From positions 372,001-436,000 of the forward strand of contig CAVOHR010000001.1 of the NCBI GenBank assembly GCA_963695835.1: a stretch of DNA of 64,000 nucleotides. The letters run 5' to 3'. This DNA comes from VRUE01 sp963695835. Lineage in GTDB: Bacteria > Actinomycetota > Thermoleophilia > Solirubrobacterales > 70-9. The notes beneath the pieces are model-generated. The model did no database searches, was not told the DNA's origin, and saw only the letters and a list, made by a program, of their open reading frames with translations. A program made the position numbers and the translations under genes. Below, in pieces: positions 48,153 through 59,422 of this stretch (position 1 is the first letter of the stretch; each line of letters starts with the position of its first letter).

Positions 48153-50144
48153 CTACCAGTGCACGCCTTTCATCAGGTGCGCGAAGGCGACCGCCTCGGT
48201 GGTCGGCGCCTTGTCGGGCGCCTCGTCGGTCTTCCCCTTCGCCGCCTGCGACTCGGGAAACAGGTTGTAGGCGACGTTGAGGATCCTGTCGCTGACGTGG
48301 GGCGCGACCGCGTAGAGCAGCTCGCCGAAGGTGCCGAGCCGCGTCGCCACCTTCTTCGGCCGCGAGATCATCGCCTTGGCGATCATCTCCGCCGCCTCCT
48401 CGGGCGTTGCCGCCGGGAACATGTCGTACATCCGGGTCGGGGCGATCATCGGCGTCCGCACCAGCGGCATGTGGATCGTCGTGATCTGGACGCCGTCGCC
48501 GAACACCTCCGAGGCGACCACCCGCCCGAAGGCGTCGAGCGCCGCCTTCGATGCCACGTAGGCGGAGAAGCGCGGCGGGTTGGTCTGGGTGCCGATCGTG
48601 CTGACGTCGATGATGTGGCCCGACTTGTGGGCGCGCATCGAGGGCAGCAGGGCGAGGATCAGCCGCACCGCGCCGAAGTAGTTGACCTGCATCGTCCGCT
48701 CGTAGTCGTGGAAGCGGTCGTAGGAGAGGCCGACCGAACGGCGGATCGAGCGGCCGGCGTTGTTGACGAGGATGTCGACCCGGCCGTGGTAGGCGAGCGC
48801 CTCCTCGGCCATCCGCGCGACGTCGTCCATGTCGGACATGTCGCAGCGGTGGATGTGGGCGACGCCGCCCGCCGTCTCGATCTCCCGCTTCGTCTCCTCG
48901 AGCTTCTCGACCGAGCGGGCGACCAGCAGCACGGTCGCGCCGGCGTCGGCGACCTTGACCGCGGTCGCTTTGCCGATCCCCGACGAGGCGCCGGTGATCA
49001 GCACCACCTTGCCGCGCACCGCGGCCGCCAGGGTGCGGTCCTTGAACAGGCCGGGATCGAGGTTGCGCTCCCAGTAGTCCCAGACCCGGTCGGCGTAGGT
49101 CTCCAGCGGCGGCACCGCGATCCCCGAACCCTCCAGCGCCGCCTGCGTCGCGGTCGAGTCGAAGTGGGTCGGGTAGTTGACGTAGTTGAGGACGCCGGCC
49201 GGGATGCCGGCCTCGTCCAGCGCCGCCTCCGCGACGCGCCGGGCCGGCGGGAAGAAGCGCAGGCCGGTGCGGGCCAGGCTCGTCGCCGGGCCGGTCACGT
49301 CGGAGTCGAGCCGCAGCGCCGCCTGCGGCGCGCCGGCGGCACGGGCGAAGAGGTTGATCGCCTCGCCCGCCGACCTCGGGTTGGGGTCGGTCAGGTGGAA
49401 GGCCTGGCCGTCGAGGCCCGGCTGGTGGGCGATGTGGTCGAGCGCCGCGGCGACGAAGTCGACCGGGACGATGTTGATCTCGCCGCCCTCGACGCCGACG
49501 GTCGGCAGCCAGGATGGCAGCACTCGCCGCGCCCGCTGCAGCAGCTTGAAGAAGTAGTAGGGCCCGTCGACCTTGTCGATCTCGCCGGTCCGCGAGTCGC
49601 CGACGACGATCCCCGGCCGGTAGACGCGCCAGGGCCGGCCGCATTCCTCGCGAACCACCCGCTCGGACTCGTGCTTGGTGCGGAAGTAGGGGTGGGTGTC
49701 GAGGTTTTCCGCCTGCTCGAACATGTCCTCGCGCCAGGTGCCCTCGTAGAGGCCGGCGGCGGCGATCGAGCTGACCTGGTGGAAGCAGCCGGCCTCGATC
49801 GCCCCGGCCAGTTCGACCGCGTGGCGGGTGCCCTCGACGTTGGCCACCTCCTGCGCCTCGGCGCCGGCCGCCATGTCGTAGATCGCCGCCAGGTGGAAGA
49901 AGTGGTCGACGCCGCCGCGCAGGGTCAGCAGGTCCTCCTCGGAGACGCCGAGCCCCGGCTGGGAGAGGTCGCCGGAGATCGGCACGACGCGGGCGCCGTC
50001 GGCGCCCCAGGCGGTGCGCAACTCCTCCAGCCGGCCCCGCGAGCCGGCCCGGACCAGCGCGTAGACCGTTCCCTCGCGCTGCAGCAGCCGCTGGACCAGG
50101 TTGCGGCCGATGAAGCCCGTCGCGCCGGTGACGAAGTAGTTCAT
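48153..50144 (-). CDS. Two-domain SDR: fatty-acyl-CoA/ACP reductase (AcrA1-like)
   Basis: This 663-residue protein is a tandem of two Rossmann domains. The N-terminal half is an extended SDR / thioester-reductase-like domain: MNYFVTGATGFIGRNLVQRL, then YFRTKHESERVVREE with YxxxK. The C-terminal half is a classical SDR (VLITGASSGIGKATAVKV, NNAGRSIRRSV, SAYVASKAALDAFGR). The order and size match AcrA1-type enzymes that reduce long-chain acyl-CoA to aldehyde and alcohol with NADPH. It would supply alcohol for wax esters or, with the AGPS-like neighbour, ether lipids. TAGGCT lies 7 nt before the ATG, so it is probably leaderless. Confidence 0.85.
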   Translation of the reverse strand: MNYFVTGATGFIGRNLVQRLLQREGTVYALVRAGSRGRLEELRTAWGADGARVVPISGDLSQPGLGVSEEDLLTLRGGVDHFFHLAAIYDMAAGAEAQEVANVEGTRHAVELAGAIEAGCFHQVSSIAAAGLYEGTWREDMFEQAENLDTHPYFRTKHESERVVREECGRPWRVYRPGIVVGDSRTGEIDKVDGPYYFFKLLQRARRVLPSWLPTVGVEGGEINIVPVDFVAAALDHIAHQPGLDGQAFHLTDPNPRSAGEAINLFARAAGAPQAALRLDSDVTGPATSLARTGLRFFPPARRVAEAALDEAGIPAGVLNYVNYPTHFDSTATQAALEGSGIAVPPLETYADRVWDYWERNLDPGLFKDRTLAAAVRGKVVLITGASSGIGKATAVKVADAGATVLLVARSVEKLEETKREIETAGGVAHIHRCDMSDMDDVARMAEEALAYHGRVDILVNNAGRSIRRSVGLSYDRFHDYERTMQVNYFGAVRLILALLPSMRAHKSGHIIDVSTIGTQTNPPRFSAYVASKAALDAFGRVVASEVFGDGVQITTIHMPLVRTPMIAPTRMYDMFPAATPEEAAEMIAKAMISRPKKVATRLGTFGELLYAVAPHVSDRILNVAYNLFPESQAAKGKTDEAPDKAPTTEAVAFAHLMKGVHW

Positions 50145-50151
50145 CACCTTC

Positions 50152-50157
50152 AGCCTA
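50152..50157 (-). promoter_or_regulatory. -10 box of leaderless promoter for the acyl reductase
   Basis: TAGGCT on the minus strand, 7 nt before the ATG at 50144. Confidence 0.5.
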
Positions 50158-50169
50158 GCCCCCACACCG

Positions 50170-50220
50170 CTCCGCTGTTCCTCTGCCCGATATTGCAGCG
50201 CGAAGGAACAGCGGAAGCTC
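50170..50220. repeat. Palindromic element upstream of the KGD gene
   Basis: CCGCTGTTCCT (50172-50182) and AGGAACAGCGG (50204-50214) pair perfectly over 11 bp; the loop centre is GATATTGC. In one frame it reads LRCSSARYCSAKEQRK, matching the nuoM/nuoN mini-ORF peptide (LRCSLPSPYAAKEQRS). No start codon precedes it here. Confidence 0.75.
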
Positions 50221-50252
50221 GGATGGCGGGTTTCATAGACTGCAAGGAAGAG

Positions 50253-53200
50253 ATGGCAGAGACGGCGACCGTCCAGATCCAGATGCCCGAGATGGGCGAG
50301 TCGGTCACCGAGGGCATCGTGCTCGAGTGGCACGTCGCCGAGGGGGACTTCGTCAACGAGGGCGACACGGTGGTCGAGGTCTCGACCGACAAGGTCGACG
50401 CCGAGGTGCCGGCGCCGGCGGACGGCGTCATCACGAAGCTCGTTGCGCAGGTTGACGAGGAGGTTCCGGTCGGGGCGCCGCTGGCGGAGATGGAGCCGGG
50501 AGAGGGTTCAAGCGGCTCGGCCGCGGGTCCTGTCGCGGGGGAAGCCCCTCCCCCCTCGCAAGCAGCGGAGGGAGGGCCGGCCCCCACGCCACCCGCGGAA
50601 GGAGCGGTTGGAGCTGTCCCTGCCGGGGCCAACGGAGCCGACGAAGTACGAGCGACCCCGGTCGCCAGGCGCGTAGCTGCGGAGCATGGCGTCGACCTGG
50701 GGGCCGTCAGCGGTTCGGGACCGGGCGCGAAGGTCACCAAGGAGGACGTGCTGGCGGCCGGCGGCGGCGATGGAGCCGGGCCTGCGGCGCGCGGCGCCGG
50801 CGAGGAGAAGCAGCTGCGGGGGCCGGCGGCGATGCTGGCTCAGGCCATGGCGGAGAGCCGGGAGGTTCCTACGGCCACCTCGTTCCGGACGGTTGCCGTG
50901 GACACGCTCGATGCGAAGCGCAAGGCGCTGAACGGGTTGTTGAAGGAGCGCGGGCTGAAGGTGTCGTTCACGCATCTGATCGCCTGGGCGATCGTGCAGG
51001 CCGCGAAGGAGTGGCCGGTGATGGTGCGCAGCTTCGCCGAGCGGGAGGGCAAGCCGTTCGCAGTCGAGAACGGCCCGGTCAACCTCGGGATCGCGGTCGA
51101 CGTCGAGCGCAAGGACGGCTCGCGCAGCCTGATGGTGCCGGCGATCAAGGGCGCCGACGGGCTCGACTTCGCCGCCTTCCACTCCTGCTACGAGGACCTG
51201 ATCACGAAGACGCGCGAGAACAAGCTCACCGCCGACGACTTCCAGGGCACGAACATCTCGCTCACCAACCCCGGCGGGATCGGCACCGCCGCCTCGGTGC
51301 CGCGGCTGATGAAGGGCCAGAGCGCGATCGTCGCCGCCGGCGCGATCGCCTACCCGCCCGAGTGGGCGCACGCCTCGCCCGAGCGGCTGCGGCAGCTCGG
51401 CGTCTCGAAGACGATGACGCTGACCTCGACCTACGACCACCGGGTCATCCAGGGGGCCGAGTCGGGCGCCTTCCTGCGCCGGATCGAACAGCTGCTGGAA
51501 GCGAACGACGGCTTCTACGACTCGGTCGCCGCCGACCTCGGCATCGACCCGGCGCCGCTCGCCGCCGCTCATCCCGCCTCGGCCTCCGCCCCGCCGCTCG
51601 GCGCCCCGAGCGCCCCGGCCGTCCCCGGCCGGCCCGACGAGGAGTTGCTCGGCGCGGTCCAGGCGGCGACCTCGCTGCTCAAGGGCTACCGCACCCACGG
51701 CCACCTCGCCGCCCGGCTTGACCCGCTCGGCCGCGAGCCGCAGGGCGACCCGGCGATCCAGCCCGAGAGCCTCAACCTGACCCCCGAGCTGATGGCGAGG
51801 ATCCCGGCCTCGATCCTCCGCATCGGCGTACCCGGGGAGACGCTGCTCGACGCCCTGCCGCGGATGCGCGAGGCCTACTGCGGCACGATCGCCTATCAGT
51901 TCGAGCACCTCTCCTCCCACCAGCAGCGCACCTGGCTGCAGGAGATGGTCGAGACCGGCGCTCACCGCCAGCCGCTCGAAGACGACGAGAAACGGCGGCT
52001 GCTGAACCGCCTGATCGACGTCTTCGAGTTCGAGCGCTTCATCGAGAAGGCGTATCTGGGCCAGAAGATCTTCTCGGTCGAGGGGCTCGACGCGGTGGTG
52101 CCGATGCTCGACGAGCTGGTCACTCTCGCCTGCCGCGGCGGCGCCGAGGAGGTGGCCTTCGGGATGGCCCATCGCGGCCGGCTCAGCGTCCTCGCCCACA
52201 ACCTCGGCCGCTCGGTCGAGTCGATCCTCGCCGAGTTCGAGGGCGCCAAGCAGATCGAGCAGGTGAAGGCCGTCGCCGCGATCCCCCACGGCGGCACCGG
52301 CGACGTCAAGTACCACTACGGCCACCAGGGGACCTACGAGACCGGCGAGGGCGAGCAGATCGCCGTCCGCCTCTACCCCAACCCGAGCCACCTCGAGTTC
52401 GTCGACCCGGTGGTCGAGGGCGCGACCCGCTTCCTGCAATCCGAGCTGGAGGGAGCGAAGATCGAGCACCACCCGAAGCGGGCGGTGCCGGTGCTGCTGC
52501 ACGGCGACGCCGCCTTCCCCGGCCAGGGGGTCGTCGCCGAGACCCTCAACCTGCAGTCGCTGCGCGGCTACACCACCGGCGGCACGATCCACATCATCCA
52601 GAACAACCAGGTGGGCTTCACCACCGACCCCGAGGACGCCCGCTCCACCCCGTACGCCGCCGACATGGCGAAGGGCTTCAACGTGCCGATCGTCCACGTC
52701 AACGCCGACGACGTCGAGGCCTGCTCGGCGGCGATCCGCCTGGCGATGGCCTACCGCGAGCGCTGGGGCCGCGACATCGTCATCGACCTGATCGGCTACC
52801 GCCGCTACGGCCACAACGAGACCGACGAGCCCGCCTACACCCAGCCGGCGATCACGGCGAAGATCAAGGCTCACCCGCCGGTCTCGGAGATCTACGCGAA
52901 GAAGCTGGCCGACGAGGGCACGGTCTCCGAGGAGGACGTCGAGAAGGCGAAGGCGGAACGCCACGACGAGATGTCGGCGGCGCTCAAGGACCTGCGCAAG
53001 AAGATGGAGCTGGGCGAGTACGAAGACCCGACCGTGACCACCTCGAGCACCGGCGAGCTCGACCGCAGCGCCAGCCCGCCGGTCGACACAGCGGTCCCGG
53101 CCGGGAAGCTGCGCGAGCTGAACGGCGCCCTGCTCGAGGTACCGGAGAGCTTCACGATCCACCGCAAGCTGCGCAAGCCGCTCGGCAAGCGCGGCGAGTC

Positions 53201-54254
53201 GCTTGAGCGCGGCGCGATCGACTTCGGCCACGCCGAGTCGCTCGCCTTCGCCTCGCTGCTGACCGAGGGGGTCCACATCCGCCTCACCGGCCAGGACACC
53301 GAGCGCGGCACCTTCTCCCACCGCCACCTCGTCCTCCACGACGAGAAGACCGGCCTGCCCTACTGTCCGATGCAGAACCTCGACGGCGCCAGGGCCCCGT
53401 TCGAGCTGTACAACAGCCCGCTCTCGGAGATGGCCTGCCTCGGCTTCGAGTACGGCTACTCGGCCGCGACCCCCAACGCGCTCGTCCTCTGGGAGGCGCA
53501 GTTCGGCGACTTCGCCAACGCGGGCCAGGTGATCATCGACAGCTTCATCGCCTCCGGCGAGGCGAAGTGGGGGCAGACCAGCCGCCTGACGCTGCTCCTC
53601 CCCCACGGCTACGAGGGCTCCGGCCCGGAGCACTCCAGCGCCCGCATCGAGCGCTTCCTGGCGCTCGCCGCCGAGGGCAACATCCGCATCGCCAACCCCA
53701 GCACCGCCGACCAGTACTTCCACCTGCTGCGCCGCCAGGCGCTGATCCGCAAGCCGCGGCCGCTGATCGCCTTCACGCCGAAGGGGCTGCTGCGCCTCGA
53801 CCGCGCCGCGGCCTCGATCGAGCAGCTGACCGGCGGGCAGTTCCACTTCATCCTCGACGACCCGCGGGCGGCCGAGCGGCGCGAGAAGGTCGAGCGGCTG
53901 GTGCTCTGCACCGGCAAGGTCTACTTCGACATCGACGCCAGCGAGCGGCGCGAGGCGGCCGAGAGCGTGGCGATCGCCCGGGTCGAGATGCTCTACCCGT
54001 TCGCCAGGGAGCAGCTCAGCGAGCTGATCGCCTCCTACCCCAACCTGAAGGAAATCGTCTGGACCCAGGAGGAGCCGCGCAACATGGGCGGCTGGAAGGT
54101 GATGTCGCGCCGGCTGCCCGACCTGATCCCCGAGGGCGTCGAGCTCGGCTACGTCGGACGGCCGACCCGGGCCAGCCCGGGCGAGGGGTACTCGGTGGCG
54201 CATGCGCGCGAGCAGGAGCGGGTCGTGCTGACCGCCTTGACACCCGGCGCCTGA
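50253..54254 (+). CDS. kgd: Multifunctional 2-oxoglutarate dehydrogenase (E2-E1 fusion, KGD-type) with its own lipoyl domain
   Basis: This 1333-residue protein has a lipoyl domain at residues 1-80 (lipoyl Lys about 47 in VSTDKVDAEVPAPADG), then an Ala/Pro linker. A peripheral-subunit-binding domain follows (ATPVARRVAAEHGVDLGAVS, KVTKEDVLAA), then an E2 acyltransferase domain ending in TYDHRVIQGAESGAFLRR. A thiamine-dependent E1 component starts near residue 460 (LLKGYRTHGHLAARLDPLG, MAHRGRLSVLAHNLG, YRRYGHNETDEPAYTQP). It converts 2-oxoglutarate to succinyl-CoA with an E3 encoded elsewhere. Mycobacterial KGD has the E2-E1 fusion but, to my knowledge, lacks the lipoyl and binding domains. The ATG at 50253 has AAGGAAG just upstream; ATG 50223 is an alternative. 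Confidence 0.93.
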   Translation: MAETATVQIQMPEMGESVTEGIVLEWHVAEGDFVNEGDTVVEVSTDKVDAEVPAPADGVITKLVAQVDEEVPVGAPLAEMEPGEGSSGSAAGPVAGEAPPPSQAAEGGPAPTPPAEGAVGAVPAGANGADEVRATPVARRVAAEHGVDLGAVSGSGPGAKVTKEDVLAAGGGDGAGPAARGAGEEKQLRGPAAMLAQAMAESREVPTATSFRTVAVDTLDAKRKALNGLLKERGLKVSFTHLIAWAIVQAAKEWPVMVRSFAEREGKPFAVENGPVNLGIAVDVERKDGSRSLMVPAIKGADGLDFAAFHSCYEDLITKTRENKLTADDFQGTNISLTNPGGIGTAASVPRLMKGQSAIVAAGAIAYPPEWAHASPERLRQLGVSKTMTLTSTYDHRVIQGAESGAFLRRIEQLLEANDGFYDSVAADLGIDPAPLAAAHPASASAPPLGAPSAPAVPGRPDEELLGAVQAATSLLKGYRTHGHLAARLDPLGREPQGDPAIQPESLNLTPELMARIPASILRIGVPGETLLDALPRMREAYCGTIAYQFEHLSSHQQRTWLQEMVETGAHRQPLEDDEKRRLLNRLIDVFEFERFIEKAYLGQKIFSVEGLDAVVPMLDELVTLACRGGAEEVAFGMAHRGRLSVLAHNLGRSVESILAEFEGAKQIEQVKAVAAIPHGGTGDVKYHYGHQGTYETGEGEQIAVRLYPNPSHLEFVDPVVEGATRFLQSELEGAKIEHHPKRAVPVLLHGDAAFPGQGVVAETLNLQSLRGYTTGGTIHIIQNNQVGFTTDPEDARSTPYAADMAKGFNVPIVHVNADDVEACSAAIRLAMAYRERWGRDIVIDLIGYRRYGHNETDEPAYTQPAITAKIKAHPPVSEIYAKKLADEGTVSEEDVEKAKAERHDEMSAALKDLRKKMELGEYEDPTVTTSSTGELDRSASPPVDTAVPAGKLRELNGALLEVPESFTIHRKLRKPLGKRGESLERGAIDFGHAESLAFASLLTEGVHIRLTGQDTERGTFSHRHLVLHDEKTGLPYCPMQNLDGARAPFELYNSPLSEMACLGFEYGYSAATPNALVLWEAQFGDFANAGQVIIDSFIASGEAKWGQTSRLTLLLPHGYEGSGPEHSSARIERFLALAAEGNIRIANPSTADQYFHLLRRQALIRKPRPLIAFTPKGLLRLDRAAASIEQLTGGQFHFILDDPRAAERREKVERLVLCTGKVYFDIDASERREAAESVAIARVEMLYPFAREQLSELIASYPNLKEIVWTQEEPRNMGGWKVMSRRLPDLIPEGVELGYVGRPTRASPGEGYSVAHAREQERVVLTALTPGA

Positions 54255-54583
54255 TGCGCAAGCCGGTTCCTGGACGGTTGTTCGTCTGGGTCAAGCGCCT
54301 TTCTTGGGTCGAGCTGGGGATCTTCTCGGCGCTGATCGCGTTCTGGCTGCTGCCCGGGTTCGACACGGAGACGATGGTCTTCGGGTGGGCGCACGGCTTG
54401 GGGTTCGTGGCGCTTTGCGTCTTCATCTGGGTCGCCTGCGGGAAGCGCGAGGCGCCCTATACGCTGCTGGCGGCGACGCTCACCCCGGTCGGCCCGGTCG
54501 GCAGCGTGATCGGGATCGAATTGATCGAGCGACGTGGCTGGGGCATCGCGGAATCGCCGCAAAACGCCACGGAGAGCCCGTAG
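54254..54583 (+). CDS. DUF3817 small membrane protein
   Basis: This 109-residue protein has three hydrophobic segments (LSWVELGIFSALIAFWLLPG, AHGLGFVALCVFIWVACG, LLAATLTPVGPVGSVIGIEL). The patterns WAHGLGF and PVGPVGSVIGIE match DUF3817 integral membrane proteins of actinobacteria, which have no known role. The ATG overlaps the KGD stop (TGATG), so it is co-translated with KGD. Confidence 0.8.
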   Translation: MRKPVPGRLFVWVKRLSWVELGIFSALIAFWLLPGFDTETMVFGWAHGLGFVALCVFIWVACGKREAPYTLLAATLTPVGPVGSVIGIELIERRGWGIAESPQNATESP

Positions 54584-54603
54584 ATCCGCTAAAGGCAGCT
54601 TGA

Positions 54604-54674
54604 CCTCAGCCCGTTGAGGCGCTATAGGTAATCGTGGCTGTTCCCTGTTGGGCAGTCCCAGCCTGGGGGAACAG
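54604..54674. repeat. Hairpins in the gap after the KGD operon
   Basis: CCTCA-gcccgt-TGAGG (54604-54619) is a small stem. CTGTTCCC (54638-54645) and GGGAACAG (54667-54674) form a perfect 8-bp stem, with arms like those of the CTGTTCC element family. They lie between convergent operons and may stop transcription; there is no T-run. The rest of the 184-nt gap has no gene that I can support. Confidence 0.5.
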
Positions 54675-54767
54675 GCGCGTCGGCATCCCTCCCTGGCTAC
54701 CGACGCAGGTGCAGCGAGGGTCGCGCGGACCCCCTGCCTCCCGCGGCCCTCCTGTACCACCTTGCGA

Positions 54768-57563
<2,796 letters not shown>

Positions 57564-57569
57564 GGCCCC

Positions 57570-57575
57570 ATCCTA
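57570..57575 (-). promoter_or_regulatory. -10 box of leaderless promoter for acnA
   Basis: TAGGAT on the minus strand, 6 nt before the ATG at 57563. Confidence 0.5.
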
Positions 57576-57611
57576 CGAATCGACAGCTCCAACCGTCCCC
57601 CACCCCCTCCT

Positions 57612-57657
57612 TCCGCTGTGCCTTGTCGATACATACCGGGGCAGAGGAACAGCGGAG
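57612..57657. repeat. Palindromic element upstream of acnA
   Basis: CCGCTGT-g-CCT (57613-57623) pairs with AGG-a-ACAGCGG (57645-57655), one mismatch. On the minus strand it reads LRCSSAPVCIDKAQRK, the same peptide pattern as the elements before nuoN, KGD and the helicase gene, and it is oriented towards acnA. Confidence 0.72.
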
Positions 57658-57677
57658 CTTGGGGGCGCGGCTGACGG

Positions 57678-58478
57678 CTAGCGCTTGCCGGACTGGCCTT
57701 CGGCGACTGTCGCCGCGGCCTTTTGGCCGGCCTCGCCGCCGGCGACCTTGACGGAGACGCCGGGGCTGACGAGGGCGAAGTGGGCCAGCAGGCGCTGCTG
57801 GATCGGAGCGACCGCGATCTCGACCTTGTTGCGCTCGATCGCCCGCACCACCGCGGCGGCGACCTGCTGCGGCGAGCCGGTCCCCAGGCCGGGGATCGGC
57901 GGCGCGCCCGAGTCCGCGTACATGCCGGCCTCGCGGATCGTCCCCGGCGAGACGATCGAGACGCCGATCCCCAGCGGGTCGAGGTCCGCCCGCAGCCCCA
58001 GCGCGAAGCCGCGCAGCCCGAACTTGGTCGCGTTGTAGACGGAGGAGAGCGGCGTCGCCGACTTGCCCGAGAGCGAGGAGACGAAGACCATGTGGCCGGA
58101 GCCGCGCTCCAGCATCGCCGGCTCGAGGGCGCGGGCGAGCAGCATCGGCGCCTCGAGGTTTACCCGGAGAACCCGTATCACCTGCTCCGGGGTGAGGTCG
58201 CCGAGGCGGCCGGTGCCGGGAAGCCCGGCGTTGGCGACGAGGATGTCGACCGCCCCCGCTTCGGCGGCCAGCTTCTCGGCCGCGCCGGGCTCGGCCAGGT
58301 CGGCCGGCAGCACTCGGTGATCGCCCCCCGGCAGCTCGGCGGCGAGCGCCTCCAGCGCCTCGGCCCTGCGCCCGCTCAGCGTCAGCTTCGCGCCCCGCGC
58401 GGCCAGGGCGGCGGCGATCGCCCGCCCGAGGCCGCCGGTGGCGCCGGTGAGCAGGGCTGAGCGGCCGGCAAGTTCCAT
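57678..58478 (-). CDS. Short-chain dehydrogenase/reductase
   Basis: This 266-residue classical SDR has the cofactor loop ALLTGATGGLGRAIAAAL, the NAG motif in DILVANAGLPG, and the catalytic Ser and Tyr-Lys in VFVSSLSGKS and SVYNATKFGLRG. The charge pattern after the loop (SGRRAEAL) suggests NADP(H). The substrate is unknown. The ATG at 58478 lies 10 nt after a TAGCTT box on the minus strand; a TTG four codons upstream would overlap that box. It lies 115 nt upstream of acnA with a palindromic element between. Confidence 0.9.
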   Translation of the reverse strand: MELAGRSALLTGATGGLGRAIAAALAARGAKLTLSGRRAEALEALAAELPGGDHRVLPADLAEPGAAEKLAAEAGAVDILVANAGLPGTGRLGDLTPEQVIRVLRVNLEAPMLLARALEPAMLERGSGHMVFVSSLSGKSATPLSSVYNATKFGLRGFALGLRADLDPLGIGVSIVSPGTIREAGMYADSGAPPIPGLGTGSPQQVAAAVVRAIERNKVEIAVAPIQQRLLAHFALVSPGVSVKVAGGEAGQKAAATVAEGQSGKR

Positions 58479-58583
58479 CGCAAAGCGCAAGCTAGCAGCC
58501 GTCCGGCCGAGAGGAATTGGGGATGAAAGTGCGAATGGCGACTAAATGTTTGCTTTCTGTAAGCATCCAGCCGGGCAATCGTC

Positions 58584-58589
58584 TACACT
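58584..58589 (+). promoter_or_regulatory. -10 box before the riboswitch
   Basis: TACACT lies about 25 nt upstream of the first conserved riboswitch bases, a suitable distance for the leader RNA start. Confidence 0.45.
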
Positions 58590-58609
58590 GCCCGCCGTTC
58601 CGAACAACC

Positions 58610-58745
58610 GAAACGCCGAATCCCGCCCGCAGGAGGCGCCGCGGGAACGGGGGAACCACGTTTTCGGGGCTAACCCGCCCACGTAGGGCGGGGGCGCAGG
58701 CTCCTTTCGCGCCAGCCCGACAGCTAACCCCGTAGGCAGACGAAG
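58610..58745 (+). ncRNA. ydaO/yuaA-type cyclic di-AMP riboswitch
   Basis: The leader holds the characteristic ydaO blocks in order: CGCCGAATCC, GGGGGAACCA, TTTTCGGGGCTAACC, a variable GC stem, then CCCGACAGCTAACCCCGTAGGC. It ends just before the Shine-Dalgarno of the NlpC-like gene. Riboswitches of this class bind c-di-AMP, usually switch expression off, and in actinobacteria control cell-wall hydrolases and resuscitation factors. The fit of sequence blocks and target gene is strong; fold and binding were not computed. Confidence 0.88.
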
Positions 58746-58754
58746 GAGATCGGT

Positions 58755-59321
58755 TTGCTTACGAACAGTTCAAAGAGTTCAAAGTTCAGGCTCGGGTTGG
58801 CAGCGGTGGCGGCTCTCGTCTCGCTCGCTCTCCTGGCACCAGCCGGCGCTTCCGCCAACTGCGACAGCGGTGGCCTGACGCCGGCCGAAATCGACATCTG
58901 CACCCCGACCCCGAAAGCGCGCCTGCTGAAGAACGGCATGCTGATCCCGCCGAAATCGGCGCCGGGGCGGGTCAAGCGAGTGATCGCATTCGCCAACCGG
59001 ATCCGCACCAAGCCCTACATCTGGGGCGGCGGCCACGGCCGCTGGTGGGACCAGGGCTATGACTGCTCGGGCTCGGTCAGCTACGCCCTGCACGGCGGCG
59101 AATTCATCGAAAGCCCGCTGCCCTCAGGCCCGATGGAGCAGTGGGGCCTGGCGGGCGAAGGCCGCTGGATCACCGTCTACGCCAACGCCGGCCACGCCTA
59201 CGCGGTGATCGCCGGCTACCGCTGGGACACCTCCGGCGACGCCGAAGGCACCGGCCCGCGCTGGCACGAGGAACTGCTCAGCAACATCGGCTTCGTACCC
59301 CGGCACCCGCCGGGCTTCTGA
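58755..59321 (+). CDS. Secreted NlpC/P60-like cell-wall hydrolase
   Basis: This 188-residue protein has a signal peptide at residues 1-34 (FRLGLAAVAALVSLALLAPA, cut after ASA). The mature domain has YIWGGGHGRWWDQGYDCSG, with the catalytic Cys in the GYDCSG motif, and a later His in NAGHAYAVIAGYRW, the NlpC/P60 pattern. Such enzymes cut peptidoglycan stem peptides. The TTG start at 58755 has AAGGAG 6 nt upstream. Control by the c-di-AMP riboswitch directly upstream supports a wall-remodelling role. Confidence 0.83.
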   Translation: MLTNSSKSSKFRLGLAAVAALVSLALLAPAGASANCDSGGLTPAEIDICTPTPKARLLKNGMLIPPKSAPGRVKRVIAFANRIRTKPYIWGGGHGRWWDQGYDCSGSVSYALHGGEFIESPLPSGPMEQWGLAGEGRWITVYANAGHAYAVIAGYRWDTSGDAEGTGPRWHEELLSNIGFVPRHPPGF

Positions 59322-59354
59322 ACTAGTCGCGCGAGCACACGCCTGAGCCTTACG

Positions 59355-59384
59355 CCGCCCCGGCCAACCGGCCGGGGCGGTTTT
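59355..59384 (+). terminator. Intrinsic terminator after the NlpC-like gene
   Basis: CCGCCCCGGCC (59355-59365), loop AACC, GGCCGGGGCGG (59370-59380), then TTTT. It has a perfect 11-bp GC stem with a short T-run 33 nt after the stop codon. Confidence 0.9.
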
Positions 59385-59410
59385 GTGCTTGCTTTCCTCG
59401 ACCCCTCGGC

Positions 59411-59416
59411 TAACTT
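59411..59416 (+). promoter_or_regulatory. -10 box before the polyamine-type ABC operon
   Basis: TAACTT ends 6 nt before 59423, where the coding frame of the ATPase begins with GTA. Confidence 0.45.
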
Positions 59417-59422
59417 CTCCGT

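Noticed and set aside
48159..50222. Very long open frame on the plus strand antisense to the acyl reductase, continuous with KGD
   Set aside because: High GC keeps antisense frames open. The translated sequence is Arg/Val/Asp-rich without motifs, and KGD family similarity starts only at about 50260.
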